From NCBI GenBank assembly GCA_038503065.1, contig JBCAMK010000019.1, positions 1,116,001-1,180,000 on the forward strand: DNA of 64,000 nucleotides, written 5' to 3'. A model generated the notes under the pieces. That model saw nothing but the letters and a program-made list of their open reading frames with translations. It was not told the DNA's origin and ran no database searches. Source of the stretch: Paragyromitra xinjiangensis (lineage: Eukaryota; Ascomycota; Pezizomycetes; Pezizales; Discinaceae). Position 1 is the stretch's first letter. Each line of letters starts with the position of its first letter. This document shows, one piece after another, positions 1-9,729 of the stretch. Both the position numbers and the translations under genes were made by a program.

Positions 1-1445
1 TATAAAGCGCGGCCTTCGATGCTGAAGTCGCTCGACCACGCCGGTGGACAAGGGAAATATGATACCACCTTTTGGACTCAAAGATGGTCGATTTAAACCT
101 GACACTTGCTCTTGGAGACGCAACAGAAGTTTGTAGAATGAATTTGCGGGTGTCCTGCTCTATGTATGCGAGAACAAAACAACGCTGGGTCGAGTCGAAT
201 ACTCCAAAAAGCGTAGTGTGCATAGAAGGGTCAAAAGCGTCAATACACACCCACGCAGAGAATGTATATCCATTCGTGTGAGTTGGGGGAAACGTCCGAC
301 CCAGAGAGGAAAGCTCCATTGACGCAAATCCGTGAAGCGAAAGGTCAAATTGGATATGAGGTGGCCCGCGGGAAGACTTTATCGCCTCTAACAGGAAGGT
401 AGAGACAGACTCATCGGTCATTGCCTTTTTATAAAGATATTTGGCATCGTTCAAGTTGTTGATTCCAAGTTGAATTAAGTATTGAGCAAATTCCACTAGA
501 ACAACTCGTTCTCCTTCTGGAATTGACTTGTCCCATAGTCTGGGAAGTATTGAGGTTAATATCTTGGTTGAGTGTATGGCGACCAGGTTGAATTTGCTTG
601 AGCAAGCAATTGACAGTAGAGCTTGCAATACAATAACAGTAGTGAGTGTCGAATCTTCTGTTTGAGCCATGGCCATCTGAAAGCTTAGAACCAACGGAAT
701 AATCTCGGCATTCATCAAGATATCTTTACTCCCAAAAGTCCCTTCGACCCTTGCTCTAGCGTCCTTCATCTCACCATCATTCTTGCTTGGGCCCTTGCCA
801 GATTGTGTGCCATCCCTCACATTTCTTTTAATAGAAACAATCAGGCTCGACAAAGTTGGGTCATCCATCCCGAACGCCAAAAGCAATCCAAACAAATGAT
901 CAGGAGCTTCGGTAGGCAGCCCTGTCGCTGCTAGGCCTTGCTCTAGGCTATCCCAGCCAATCCTCCTCGCAAAAAATCGCTTGTTCCCTGGATGATTCAG
1001 CAGCGCTTCGGAAATAACGCCAAAAAGACATTTGATCAGTTCTATAAAGTGATGTTTTTCTTCATCCGTTCGGTTCGTTGAGTTGTAGAAGCCTGAGCAC
1101 GAGTGAAGAGAGGATATGAGATAGTTGAAGCCTTTCAAGGCTCGAAATGTATCTATAGCGGGGTTGCTCCAGGTCAGTGCGCTAGAAAGGCGGGGGGGTG
1201 GGGGGCGGTAAGAGCAGGAGAAACAAGCCTTTAGCTTCCGGAGAATCCACAAGAATACGCTTGATCAACGAGAGCCATTGTAACCGAACGAGAATATCAG
1301 GATCTGAGGCGGAGGCTTCAAGGGAATCGAGAAGGGGTTTTATCTCAGCAATGAGCCGGGGCTTTGTGGACGCAGCAGAAGAGACTCGACGGCGTGTATA
1401 GGAGGATGTCGAGGTAGTAGTGGTAATAGATGGAGGCGACGCCAT
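1..1445 (-). CDS. BEACH/neurobeachin-family protein, N-terminal part (partial)
   Basis: The frame is open from an ATG at 1445 to the window edge once a 43-nt intron (1182-1224, GTTTCT..CTAG) is removed; the junction reads in phase (..AKG-F-ALTW..). About 467 residues are visible. Residues 1-25 are Ser/Thr-rich, followed by a helical, armadillo-like stretch. Near the window edge a concanavalin A-like lectin fold begins, with the typical phrases GYTFSAWVCIDAF and SKRWYHISLVHRRG. In BEACH proteins this module lies well upstream of the PH-BEACH-WD40 end, which would lie outside the window. Family members are very large scaffolds in vesicle traffic, vacuole/lysosome biology and autophagy. Identification rests on the ConA-like segment; the catalogue-defining BEACH domain is not visible. 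No further intron was needed. Confidence 0.75.
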
Positions 1446-2703
1446 GATTAAAACGAGGAGAAATCTGGAGGGCGGTGGGAGGGTATTCTTTCAGGGCATG
1501 AGGTCAAGCTAAAGGACCAATGATGCCGAGAGAGAAGCTAGTGGAGCGAGGACACGCAAGACGACAGAGAGCGACGTTTGACCGAGACCAGATTGACAGG
1601 CGAATCTACGCAAGAAGCGATAGTACAAAGATATGGAGGGCAGTTGCAGGAGAGTCGATGGTGTTGATGAGGTTACTGTGGGCAAGCATAAGGACTTTGC
1701 AAGATGATGCGGTGTTGCTGAGCCTCAGCTGGCGATAATACTTCAATACATTTTTGTGCCTATTCCGATAACTATCGACAAGAACATCCGCATAGCGTTT
1801 CTCTTATAATACAAAACAATTTCTCCAGACGAAACGCATTTGAATATCGGTACAGTACGGGCATCTACTACATGTTACTATACATGTCTGTATAAGTGAG
1901 GCGAACTTCCGCTGCCTTGTCTACATTATAATGCGTGTATGTATCTGCAGACATGAGTACAACTCTGGATCCAAGTACACGCATTATCGACTCCAGCTCC
2001 TAGTTTTTTTAGATTTACCATAGACCTAGAACTTAAATACATGTACTCTAGGATTTTGGGAGAACGCATGTAGAATAAATAGGGCATCGCATCGCAAGAA
2101 ATGAACGCGTAACAACGCGAGATTTGTTGTCGGCACCCTCGGCTAGACTTTTGCAAAGCGGAATTAGAAAAGGGAGTTAAATATACATGAATACTAGCTT
2201 GCGCTTCAGAGCACTTAAATCAGCGTGTATCTACAGATTCTGTAGCATCAGCAGCCAGCAGATGGTGCATTAGCTACACTACGCACCCTGAGCATGGAGC
2301 AGATAGGCAGATACATGTAGATATATGTTGATAGATAGATAGGAAAGACACGCGTAGATAGCGATACTGGATACGAGGAGACGGGTAACGGGTTGCTGCC
2401 TCCGCGACTAAGGGCGATCCCACGGGACTGCTAGTCCCCCGGAAAGAGCATCTGGTCAATTCAAGCCAAGCATGCTGAATAAGACTAACCAGTCGTAATT
2501 CTTGGCACCAATGAGCCAGCCAGCCCCCCAAGAGCTTTATCTTCTCCCCAGATCCGCTGCTCTCCCTCCCTTCCTCTCATCCTCCTCCATCTCTTCTGCC
2601 TTTACCACTTCACAGTACCCACCAAATACATATCTACGTGCATATACCCCATCATCACCCCTTTTCACACCAAATCAGTCCTTTTATTCAGTCGTTGCCC
2701 ATC
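1446..2703. other. Intergenic, divergent promoter region
   Basis: This spacer lies between the divergently transcribed BEACH-family gene and the subtilisin gene. No coding sequence is recognised. Two TACATGTA palindromes occur at 2038 and 2312. The last 150 bases before the subtilisin ATG are rich in C and T, as is usual for fungal promoters and leaders. Confidence 0.5.
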
Positions 2704-4566
2704 ATGAAGCTTTCTGCCAATTTCGCTGTTTTGCTCGCTTCTATCTCTGTCACTATCGCTTCCCCCATCTTCGACACCACTGTCGTCAATAAGGATTCTG
2801 CTCCGTTGTTGTCGTCAGCTTCGGCTGCTGACCACGAGATCCCAAATAACTACATTGTCGTCTTCAAGAAGGATGTTGGCGATGAGGTTGCCAGTGCCCA
2901 CCACAACTGGGTGACTGACATCCATGAGGCCTCTGTCGCTTCGCTCAGGAAGCGAAGCCAAATCCCCCTTATGGAGCACTCTAGTAGCTCCGAGGCTCTT
3001 CCACTTGATGTTGATTCCTTAACTGGACTGAAGCATACATACAACATCTCAGGAGGTCTTACTGGATACTCTGGCTCTTTCGATGATTCTGTTCTCGAGG
3101 AGATCCGAAAACACCCTGCTGTAAGCTTCTCTATCTTGCCTTATTCCCCGTTACCCCGGAGCTTATCTCGCAACGGGTATGTCATGCGTCCATCCGGGAA
3201 CGCGTGCACGTGATGGCGTTGCTTAGCCCAGATCGGCCCCCACATATTCTCAACACGGCTAACGCTATCTTCTTGATTAGGTCGCCTATGTTGAGAAGGA
3301 TTCTATGGTCTACGCGCTTAAAGATGAAGCCCCACCTGCTACTGAGCATGGTGCCCCATGGGGTCTCGCTCGTATCTCCCATCAGAAGGCTCTTGACTTT
3401 GGCTCCTTCAACAAGTATATCCATCAGGCTCATGGTGGTGAGGGCGTCGATGTTTATGTCATCGACACTGGCACCCACATTAATCATGTTGACTTTGAGG
3501 GCCGTGCCCACTGGGGAAAAACTGTCCCTGACGGCGATGCTGATGAAGATGGTAACGGTCATGGAACGCACTGCTCCGGTACTGTTGGAGGAAAGAAGTA
3601 TGGTGTTGCTAAGAAAGCGAATATCTATGCCGTCAAGGTTCTCCGTTCTAATGGTTCCGGTACTATGTCGGATGTCGTTAAGGGTGTTGAATGGGCTGCA
3701 GAGGCCCACTTGAAGAAAGTTTCTACTTCGAAGAACAAGAACTTCAAGGGTTCTGCTGCCAATATGTCATTGGGTGGTGGAAAGGTTGGTTTTTTTTACT
3801 ATATCCCTTCAAGCCTTCATTAATTAACTGCTTCATAGTCTCCTGCCCTTGACCAAGCTGTTAACGCCGCTGTGGGACTTGGCTTGAACTTTGCTGTTGC
3901 CGCTGGAAATGATAATGCCGATGCCTGTGATTACTCGCCTGCTGCTGCTGCCAGAGCTGTCACCGTCGGTGCTTCAACTCTTGGTGATGAGAGAGCATAC
4001 TTCTCCAACTATGGCAAATGTGTTGACATCTTTGCCCCTGGCTTGAACATTCAATCCACTTGGATCGGTAGCAAGACCGCAATCAACACCATCTCTGGCA
4101 CCTCGATGGCCTCTCCTCATATTGCCGGTCTTCTTGCCTATTTCCTTTCTCTGCAACCCAAGCCTTCCTCGGGGTACGCCGTTGAGCTGCTGTCACCAGC
4201 CGAATTGAAAAAGAAAATGATCGCTGTTGCTTCCGAGGGTGTTCTTACTAACATTCCCAGCGATACCCCTAACGTATGTGTCCTTGTCCTTGCTCTCCCT
4301 CAGCCATATGCTAACAGTTACAGCTCCTTGCCTGGAACGGTGGTGGATCCGGAAACCTTTCTGAAATCTTCGATGGCGAGAGATATACTCATAAGTCGGC
4401 CGCTTCCAAACCATCTCGGATTGTTGAGGATGTCACCGATATCACCAGCGAGGTTATCTCCGAGGCTGAGGCTTTCTTGGAAGAGTTCGAAGACAAAGTT
4501 GTCGACGACATCAAGGCTGCATTCGAGAGAGCGAAGAAGGCTCTTGGCCATAATGCTCTCCATTAA
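2704..4566 (+). CDS. prb1: Subtilisin-like serine protease, vacuolar protease B type
   Basis: Four exons (2704-3120, 3281-3784, 3839-4273, 4324-4566) give 532 residues. A signal peptide (about 1-20) precedes an I9 inhibitor propeptide (about 46-150, NNYIVVFKK..VAYVEKDS). The S8A catalytic domain follows. The triad is visible: Asp201 (VIDTGTH), His233 (NGHGTHCSG) and Ser396 (SGTSMASPHIAG), with oxyanion Asn331 (AAGNDN). After the catalytic domain comes LLAWNGGGSGN and an acidic, coiled tail; this extension is typical of the vacuolar protease B / PepC / Pen ch 18 group rather than secreted proteinase K types. The expected role is vacuolar protein turnover and zymogen activation. Start choice: the first ATG that gives a signal peptide; the longer upstream frame from 2638 adds no signal-like sequence. 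The symbol is assigned by family resemblance. Confidence 0.92.
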
Positions 4567-5382
4567 ATTGTTTCTTAGAAATCATCTTCGAATATCCGTC
4601 ACTGTGGTTTTCTACCCTTTTAAGCCTTTCTCACTCGGTAGCAAAGCGGGTGCATGATTTGGTGGTATTTTCGTTTTTTTTTGATCTAATCGAAGAACCC
4701 TCGATTATTTGTTTACAAGACTCTTTCTGTAATGGCTCATGGTAGTATCTTTCCTTTTTTGTTTGATTATCGTTTCGTTCTGCATTGTATTTTTTAAACT
4801 CTTAGGCTATTATTTACTGGGTACACAACGGACTGGTCCTGATTGATTGATACGTGATACGTGATCTGTGTTTGAGTCATTCCATGCTGGCAGCATTAAA
4901 AACGCTGTCCAACAGGATCTATGCAACATATGTGAGATCGCCTAAAACAAGTATTTGCTGCCTACTCGCAACGATTGATCTCTCTCTCTTACCAATTGGT
5001 GTTCCATGGCCTCTGGATGCTGTTCCTGCATAAGCTGTCTGATCTCGGCCCGGGAGAAGACACGTCCAATGTGTGAGATCACAGGCTTGGCACTAAATCA
5101 ACCCGATTTTGGACTAATGCATGGGGAGTCCCTGAGTTACTTGATCATCTGTTCTGTGTCTCAGCCACAATATGTTGCCCAAGCTACAGCCTATTCTGTG
5201 AGACTGTAGCTACCTAGAGTAGAGTAGTCGTTTCTAGCCCGCAGCCCGCAAGGAGCTCTGGGAAACCAGCTTCTTCAACGAAGTTCAACCCTATCACGTC
5301 ACCTCCCCGACTGCCCAACACAAACACTAAACTTAGTGCATGGCATAATTGGGATTGCTTTTAGGAGGGAATTCGTAATATA
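4567..5382. other. Intergenic, downstream of protease B
   Basis: T-rich 3' flank of the protease gene followed by unremarkable AT-rich sequence. No gene, RNA or clear repeat is recognised before the inverted-repeat elements that begin at 5383. Confidence 0.4.
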
Positions 5383-5633
5383 CAGTCACTCCCGGCCACT
5401 CGACAAAACTGGCCATTTGACGAACAGAGGTCGAGGAGACTTTTACAACTCTCAAATTTTTGCAAAAATTCTAGCTGCATGATGGCCCAAAATATTATAC
5501 AGATGAGATTTGTTGCTGACTGGGCCCATGCCCCGCTGTTTCCTGACTCGAAGCCTGGGGGCTCATAGTTTTTCGCTTTTTCGCAGCGAGTTTCGTCAAA
5601 TGTCCAGTTTCGTCGAGTAGCCAGCAGTGACTG
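5383..5633. mobile_element. TA-flanked inverted-repeat element (MITE), copy 1 of an abutting pair
   Basis: The 251-bp element starts CAGTCACTCCCGGCCACTCG and ends with the imperfect reverse complement (CGAGTAGCCAGCAGTGACTG). The inverted repeats run about 45 bp with several mismatches. TA dinucleotides lie directly outside both ends (5381-5382 and 5634-5635), the target duplication expected of Tc1/mariner-type elements. There is no coding capacity. The right-hand TA is shared with the next element. Confidence 0.8.
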
Positions 5634-5635
5634 TA

Positions 5636-5850
5636 CAGTCACCCCCGGGGTGATGGCGAAACTGAGGTGATGGCGAATAGGGTAAAAAACCACAGATCGA
5701 CCAACCAGGGGATTGGAGAAACTTCAAGATCAAATAAACCGAGCTGTTATGAAGTTTCTCTTTACTTTTAACTCCCGAAGTCCTTTGTTTTGCTAGTTGA
5801 TGCCTCCTATTCGCCGTCACCCCAGTTTCGCCGTCACCCCAGGGGCGACT
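5636..5850. mobile_element. TA-flanked inverted-repeat element (MITE), copy 2 of an abutting pair
   Basis: The 215-bp element begins CAGTCACCCCCGGGGTGATG and ends CCCCAGGGGCGACTT. The arms are about 46 bp long. Each carries a short internal direct repeat: GGTGATGGCGAA twice in the left arm, and its complement with TCACCCC in the right. It is bounded by TA (5634-5635 and 5851-5852). The termini share CAGTCAC with the preceding element, so both belong to related families. Single right-end-like fragments (CCTATTCGC..ACCCC) recur near 45217 and 45452. Confidence 0.82.
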
Positions 5851-5852
5851 TT

Positions 5853-6239
5853 AGTATACCGTATGTACTACGGGTGTAGGGGTAAGCCTATCACCAGGTG
5901 GCGGTGCGGGCAGAAGATGTCGATTTTCCTTCCCCTTCCCCAACACTCTGAGAGGCCTGATAAAATGCGTAGTGAATAGAGAACACTATATACAAAACAT
6001 TGACCTAGTTTAGTTGATAAAACTGAAAAACTCGGGCGAGCTCGAGTCCCTCAAGCAAATGACTGCACCGCCACCCGTGACAGATTTACCCCTGCACCCG
6101 TAGTACTGTCGAAATACGCCCAGCTATGCCCCAAGCTAAACCCGATATGACACCAAATGGGGCAAAAGCCGCCAGAACTCTACCACTCAGAGGCTCGCTC
6201 TCTACACAAGCCATGTAACGCTGCACGTTTTATTGGTCA
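5853..6239. other. Intergenic, nothing recognised
   Basis: Short stretch between inverted-repeat elements. No coding potential or clear repeat is seen. Confidence 0.4.
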
Positions 6240-6366
6240 AGCCACTGGGGCAGAACCAGGAAGAATGGAAGTTTTTGATTAGTAGGAAGGACATTCAGCC
6301 TGATTATAGGTGTCACCACCCTCTTGGATATCCCCCCGCGGCGATTGCTCAAGGCTATACGGTGTT
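6240..6366. repeat. Degenerate, truncated copy of the 6418-6573 element
   Basis: This stretch repeats, in the same orientation, the inner and right-hand part of the following element. Shared words include TTTTGATT.GTAGGAAGG, TATAGGTG.CACCACCCTC and a decayed right terminus (GGCTATACGG). The left terminal inverted repeat is missing, so it looks like a 5'-truncated relic. Confidence 0.6.
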
Positions 6367-6417
6367 AGGTCAGGGATCTTGAGAGCCCCAAAATTCTACT
6401 CGTGATACAATCAGGTA

Positions 6418-6573
6418 CCGTATAGTTTCGGGCGATACCCCCGGGGGGATCCCACGGAACCAAGAGGGATAGAAACTTTTGATTGGTAGGAAGGTCCTTC
6501 AGCTCGTTTATAGGTGCCACCACCCTCCTGGTTGCGCGAGATCCCCCCGGGGGTATCGCGCGAAACTATACGG
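6418..6573. mobile_element. TA-flanked inverted-repeat element (MITE)
   Basis: This 156-bp element has arms of about 50 bp. The left arm starts CCGTATAGTTTCGGGCGATA and the right arm ends with its near-exact complement (..CGCGAAACTATACGG). TA dinucleotides flank both ends (6416-6417, 6574-6575). The arms carry CCCCCGGGGGGATC, which folds on itself. No coding capacity. Confidence 0.82.
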
Positions 6574-6575
6574 TA

Positions 6576-6958
6576 TTCAATGATACAGAGATTCTAATGA
6601 AGGGGGGTGTCCTATTGGATGAGCAAGACTCAAGGCAGATGTATCCCATAGCCTGGTAAAAAACGCTGACCCCCCTGTATACCGTAGCTCTCAACATAGA
6701 GTTAACTGAAACTTCACCAACAAGAGAGACTCCTGTTGTAGGGGGTTAGACTACGGGATAGTACTGCGCATGCTATTTCGTTGATCAAACCATTCATGGG
6801 AGTTTTCGAACTGTTGATGCTGTTTCTCATCATATTCGCCCATATTTGGATTGGTTCGAATCCCTGTAATATTCAAAACCGATCGTATCACGAGTATCTT
6901 CCTAAAAGAATTTTTTTATTATTTTAGGATAGAACTTGACGCGTATTTGCGGTCTTTA
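6576..6958. other. Intergenic, nothing recognised
   Basis: AT-rich spacer between two inverted-repeat elements. It contains an isolated GGTTCGAATCC near 6853, like a Pol III B box, but no matching A box or tRNA fold was found. Confidence 0.35.
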
Positions 6959-7128
6959 CAGTGCCAAAAAGGGGGATGCGATTGGTACAGCATTTTTACA
7001 GTATTCTAAGAAATGCTGTATTAATTCCGCAGTGCTACGGGATTTATCAGTAAATGCAGCAGCACTCCAGAATTAATACAGCATTTACTAGAAATACGGT
7101 AGTAGATCCACCCCATTTTTTGGTACTG
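6959..7128. mobile_element. TA-flanked inverted-repeat element (MITE)
   Basis: This 170-bp element starts CAGTGCCAAAAAGGGGGATG and ends CCCCATTTTTTGGTACTG, with TA on both sides (6957-6958, 7129-7130). Inside lies a second, stronger pair of inverted words (AATGCTGTATTAATTC and its complement), so almost the whole element can fold into one hairpin. Non-coding. Confidence 0.82.
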
Positions 7129-7130
7129 TA

Positions 7131-8806
7131 GTGCGGCAATATAAAAGGTACAAACGAGACTAAGAACCTTGACTGTTCAGTAGATGATCGACGTTAAACT
7201 ACTGTATTATAACGGAATACATCACGCTAAATAGTCTGCATCTTAAACGAACCATGGGCAACCCATTTATAATTATGGTGTGTGTGTGCATGATGTGTTA
7301 GCTTTTTATGTAGGAGTTTCACCTGTTCTAGCCAAGACGCAACTAAGGACCATAAGCTATCACTCGCGTCTTGCGTGGTATTGTTGGGGACAAAAATAAC
7401 TAAACGGTATAAACTTACGACACGACACAACTATCGGTTTCGATAACGATAACGACTTTCGAGCAAATCTTACATAGAGATGCATTTAGTTCCTTAAAGT
7501 TAAAACTTGTATACTATCGAGTAGATCACTATTTTTGTGAGTGTTAATGCTGTGGATGCATTGATGTGTTTCGTTGCAGGTTTACACTGCTATGTCCCCG
7601 GTAATATATTGTGTCGAAGATGCTACCTCCTATTTCCTTTTTCCATAGGGTGGCTTCTCCGACATTTAGTGGTCTATGACGTTGTTAGCCCTCAGGGCTA
7701 TTCAAGTTTACAGCAAAAGCGGGTATTCTGAGCACCGGGAAGTAATTCCTAGTCATGCTATCCCTTATGCTGGTGGTAAGAGGCTACCAAATATCTCAAC
7801 CTCGATCAGGTAGAAAATAGATGATCTTACAGAAGGGTCCTAGCCAGATATGGGGTTTCGTGTGCTGAAATTGGGCTACATGTATGTAAAGGGTGCTCTA
7901 GGTCTTCCGTTACTTTCTCCCCATTCGTTTGCGATATATCTATCATGGCCTAACACTTCCTGAAATTATGCCTTCGCTACTCTAGATTGTCCATGATCAT
8001 GATAAATATACGATTTGGGGAAAGCCGTTAAACTCATTTTCCTTTGAGGAAATGCTTCTTCAATTCGCAAAAGAAACACAGATGTAAAGTGGAGACTTTC
8101 GCTCAAAGTCTTAATTGTCTGGTTTTTCTTACAATATATGCCTGTTCCAGATAAAGATGGCGTACTCACTTTAGTACTGGGAGACGAGAAATTGTGTTAT
8201 TTTCGCCGTTCCTAGAGGCTCGCTCTGCTAGAGAGAATTAGAGGACTGACTATGTTTTATCATGTATTAAATCACCGTCTGCAGCCAGATAGGAAGTGAA
8301 CAGCCAATTTTGATGTAAGGCTGTTGGAAGCGTAGCTTTTACCAATTTTCGTTCGCTAGACTAAATCTCTGGAGCATATAGGAGTAATATTTTATTAGTC
8401 TGGACGATAGGGTTGGAGGAAACTCCATAAGGTGAGGGTGTTTCTACAACCCTCCGAAAATTACCGGCAACCGTGACACACTTCGATGGTGATATCCATA
8501 TAACTGATATATAGACCCCAACCTAACCAAGAGCAAGAGGAAGATATGCTGCATGTTGCTATCTGCTATCCCTTTTGCTTCCGTGTAATTTTGACATGCA
8601 ACGATCATACTTTACGGGGTAATGAAAACCCTCCTTCTTCCCTATCCATGTATCCTCAACCCCTGAATGTTTGGTCCCTGTCGTGGCGATAGCGCTTCCA
8701 ATTAGAATCTGGGAGGAAACCAAACTAATTTCACCGTAGTTACCCAAGATTGTTGACCGGCCACTGTTTGGAATACTCAGCAGCCAATTTTCCGTGGTCC
8801 GTAGTT
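7131..8806. other. Intergenic desert
   Basis: About 1.7 kb of AT-rich sequence with only short chance reading frames. One TACATGTA palindrome at 7877 and one ATCACTCG at 7359. No gene or RNA recognised. Confidence 0.4.
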
Positions 8807-8860
8807 GGTTGATTGATTGATGTTTCGTACAGGCATCCAGCCCTTAGGCTATGGCGGCAC
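8807..8860 (-). repeat. Dispersed retroelement-like 3' tail
   Basis: Read on the minus strand this is GTGCCGCCATAGCCTAAGGG followed by CTGGATGC, a short spacer and a run of ATCA repeats. The same block occurs on the plus strand at 13722-13776 and, more decayed, at 44907-44931. A conserved block ending in a simple-repeat tail fits the 3' end of a non-LTR (Tad1-like) retroelement or SINE. No target duplication is obvious here. Confidence 0.55.
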
Positions 8861-8905
8861 ACCTAATCTAAATCCATAACATAAGAAACAAATAAAATAT
8901 AAAAA

Positions 8906-9260
8906 GGGAAAACGTTCAGGATACCATGTTTCTAATGGGTTTGTATGCCGGATACCACAACCAGCTACGCTCTGACCATGCCCACCAAAAACATAGAAAA
9001 TTCACCAGTCGCTTACCCCTTTCAGCTCCCTCAGCTAAACAGGACAGCCTTCAGATTTTGAGCTATAACTTTGTAGAAAATCCGGGAGTATTTAGAATTT
9101 TCTTTATACTTTAATTAACATAGTACACTCTTCAACATGGAGCTTATGGCAGTGGGAGATTGTGGTATTGTGGTGGGTGGGTGGGCACGGTTGGAGCGCA
9201 GTTAATTGTGGTATCCGGCATACAAACCCATTAGAAACATGGTATTCTGAACGTTTTCCC
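8906..9260. mobile_element. Fold-back element with 81-bp arms
   Basis: Positions 8906-8986 and 9180-9260 are near-identical inverted copies of 81 bp with roughly 8-10 differences. Both contain GGGAAAACGTTCAG, ACCATGTTTCTAATGGGTTT and GTATGCCGGATACCACAA. They enclose 193 bp of unrelated sequence. Both arms carry the same short reading frame, which is a by-product of the repeat and not a gene. Clear target duplications are not seen. Confidence 0.8.
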
Positions 9261-9729
9261 AATGAGTGGTAGTGAGCCAGATAATACGGCTCGAGCGTGG
9301 GGTTAGGGTTTTCGGCATCCGAATACTAAAATAATCGTCAAGTATTGCATTCCATGCTTGCTCGGTAGAGTTATTGGCTTGTCTATGGTGGATAAATATC
9401 ACATACTACCTCACCGATAAGAGCCAACAGCTGACATGAATTTTAATCGAAACCTCGAATAGTAGCTCTAGATTCGCGGTCTCGACCATATGGGGAAACT
9501 AAGATATGTTCAAGAAAATAAGGTAGTAGGAATCAACTATATGAAAAACTTTTTAGATACCGTGATCGTGAAAACTAATGCACCCCGCAATCATACATTC
9601 AGACTCATCGTTCCCTTTTAGTTGTGTTAAACACATGATACAAGAAAAAGCCAACAAGAAAAAGGCTCATAAGAAGGCTGAACAGATTAGCAGAGGAAAC
9701 AATATAATTCTATCCCTGCCATTATTTTA
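9261..9729. other. Intergenic, 3' flank of Tudor-SN
   Basis: Unremarkable sequence between the fold-back element and the stop codon of the Tudor-SN gene; it includes that gene's 3' untranslated region. Confidence 0.4.

Noticed and set aside
8926..9402. Two small reading frames sharing MFLMGLYAGYHN
   Set aside because: The shared peptide comes from the inverted arms of the fold-back element and is not evidence of a gene.
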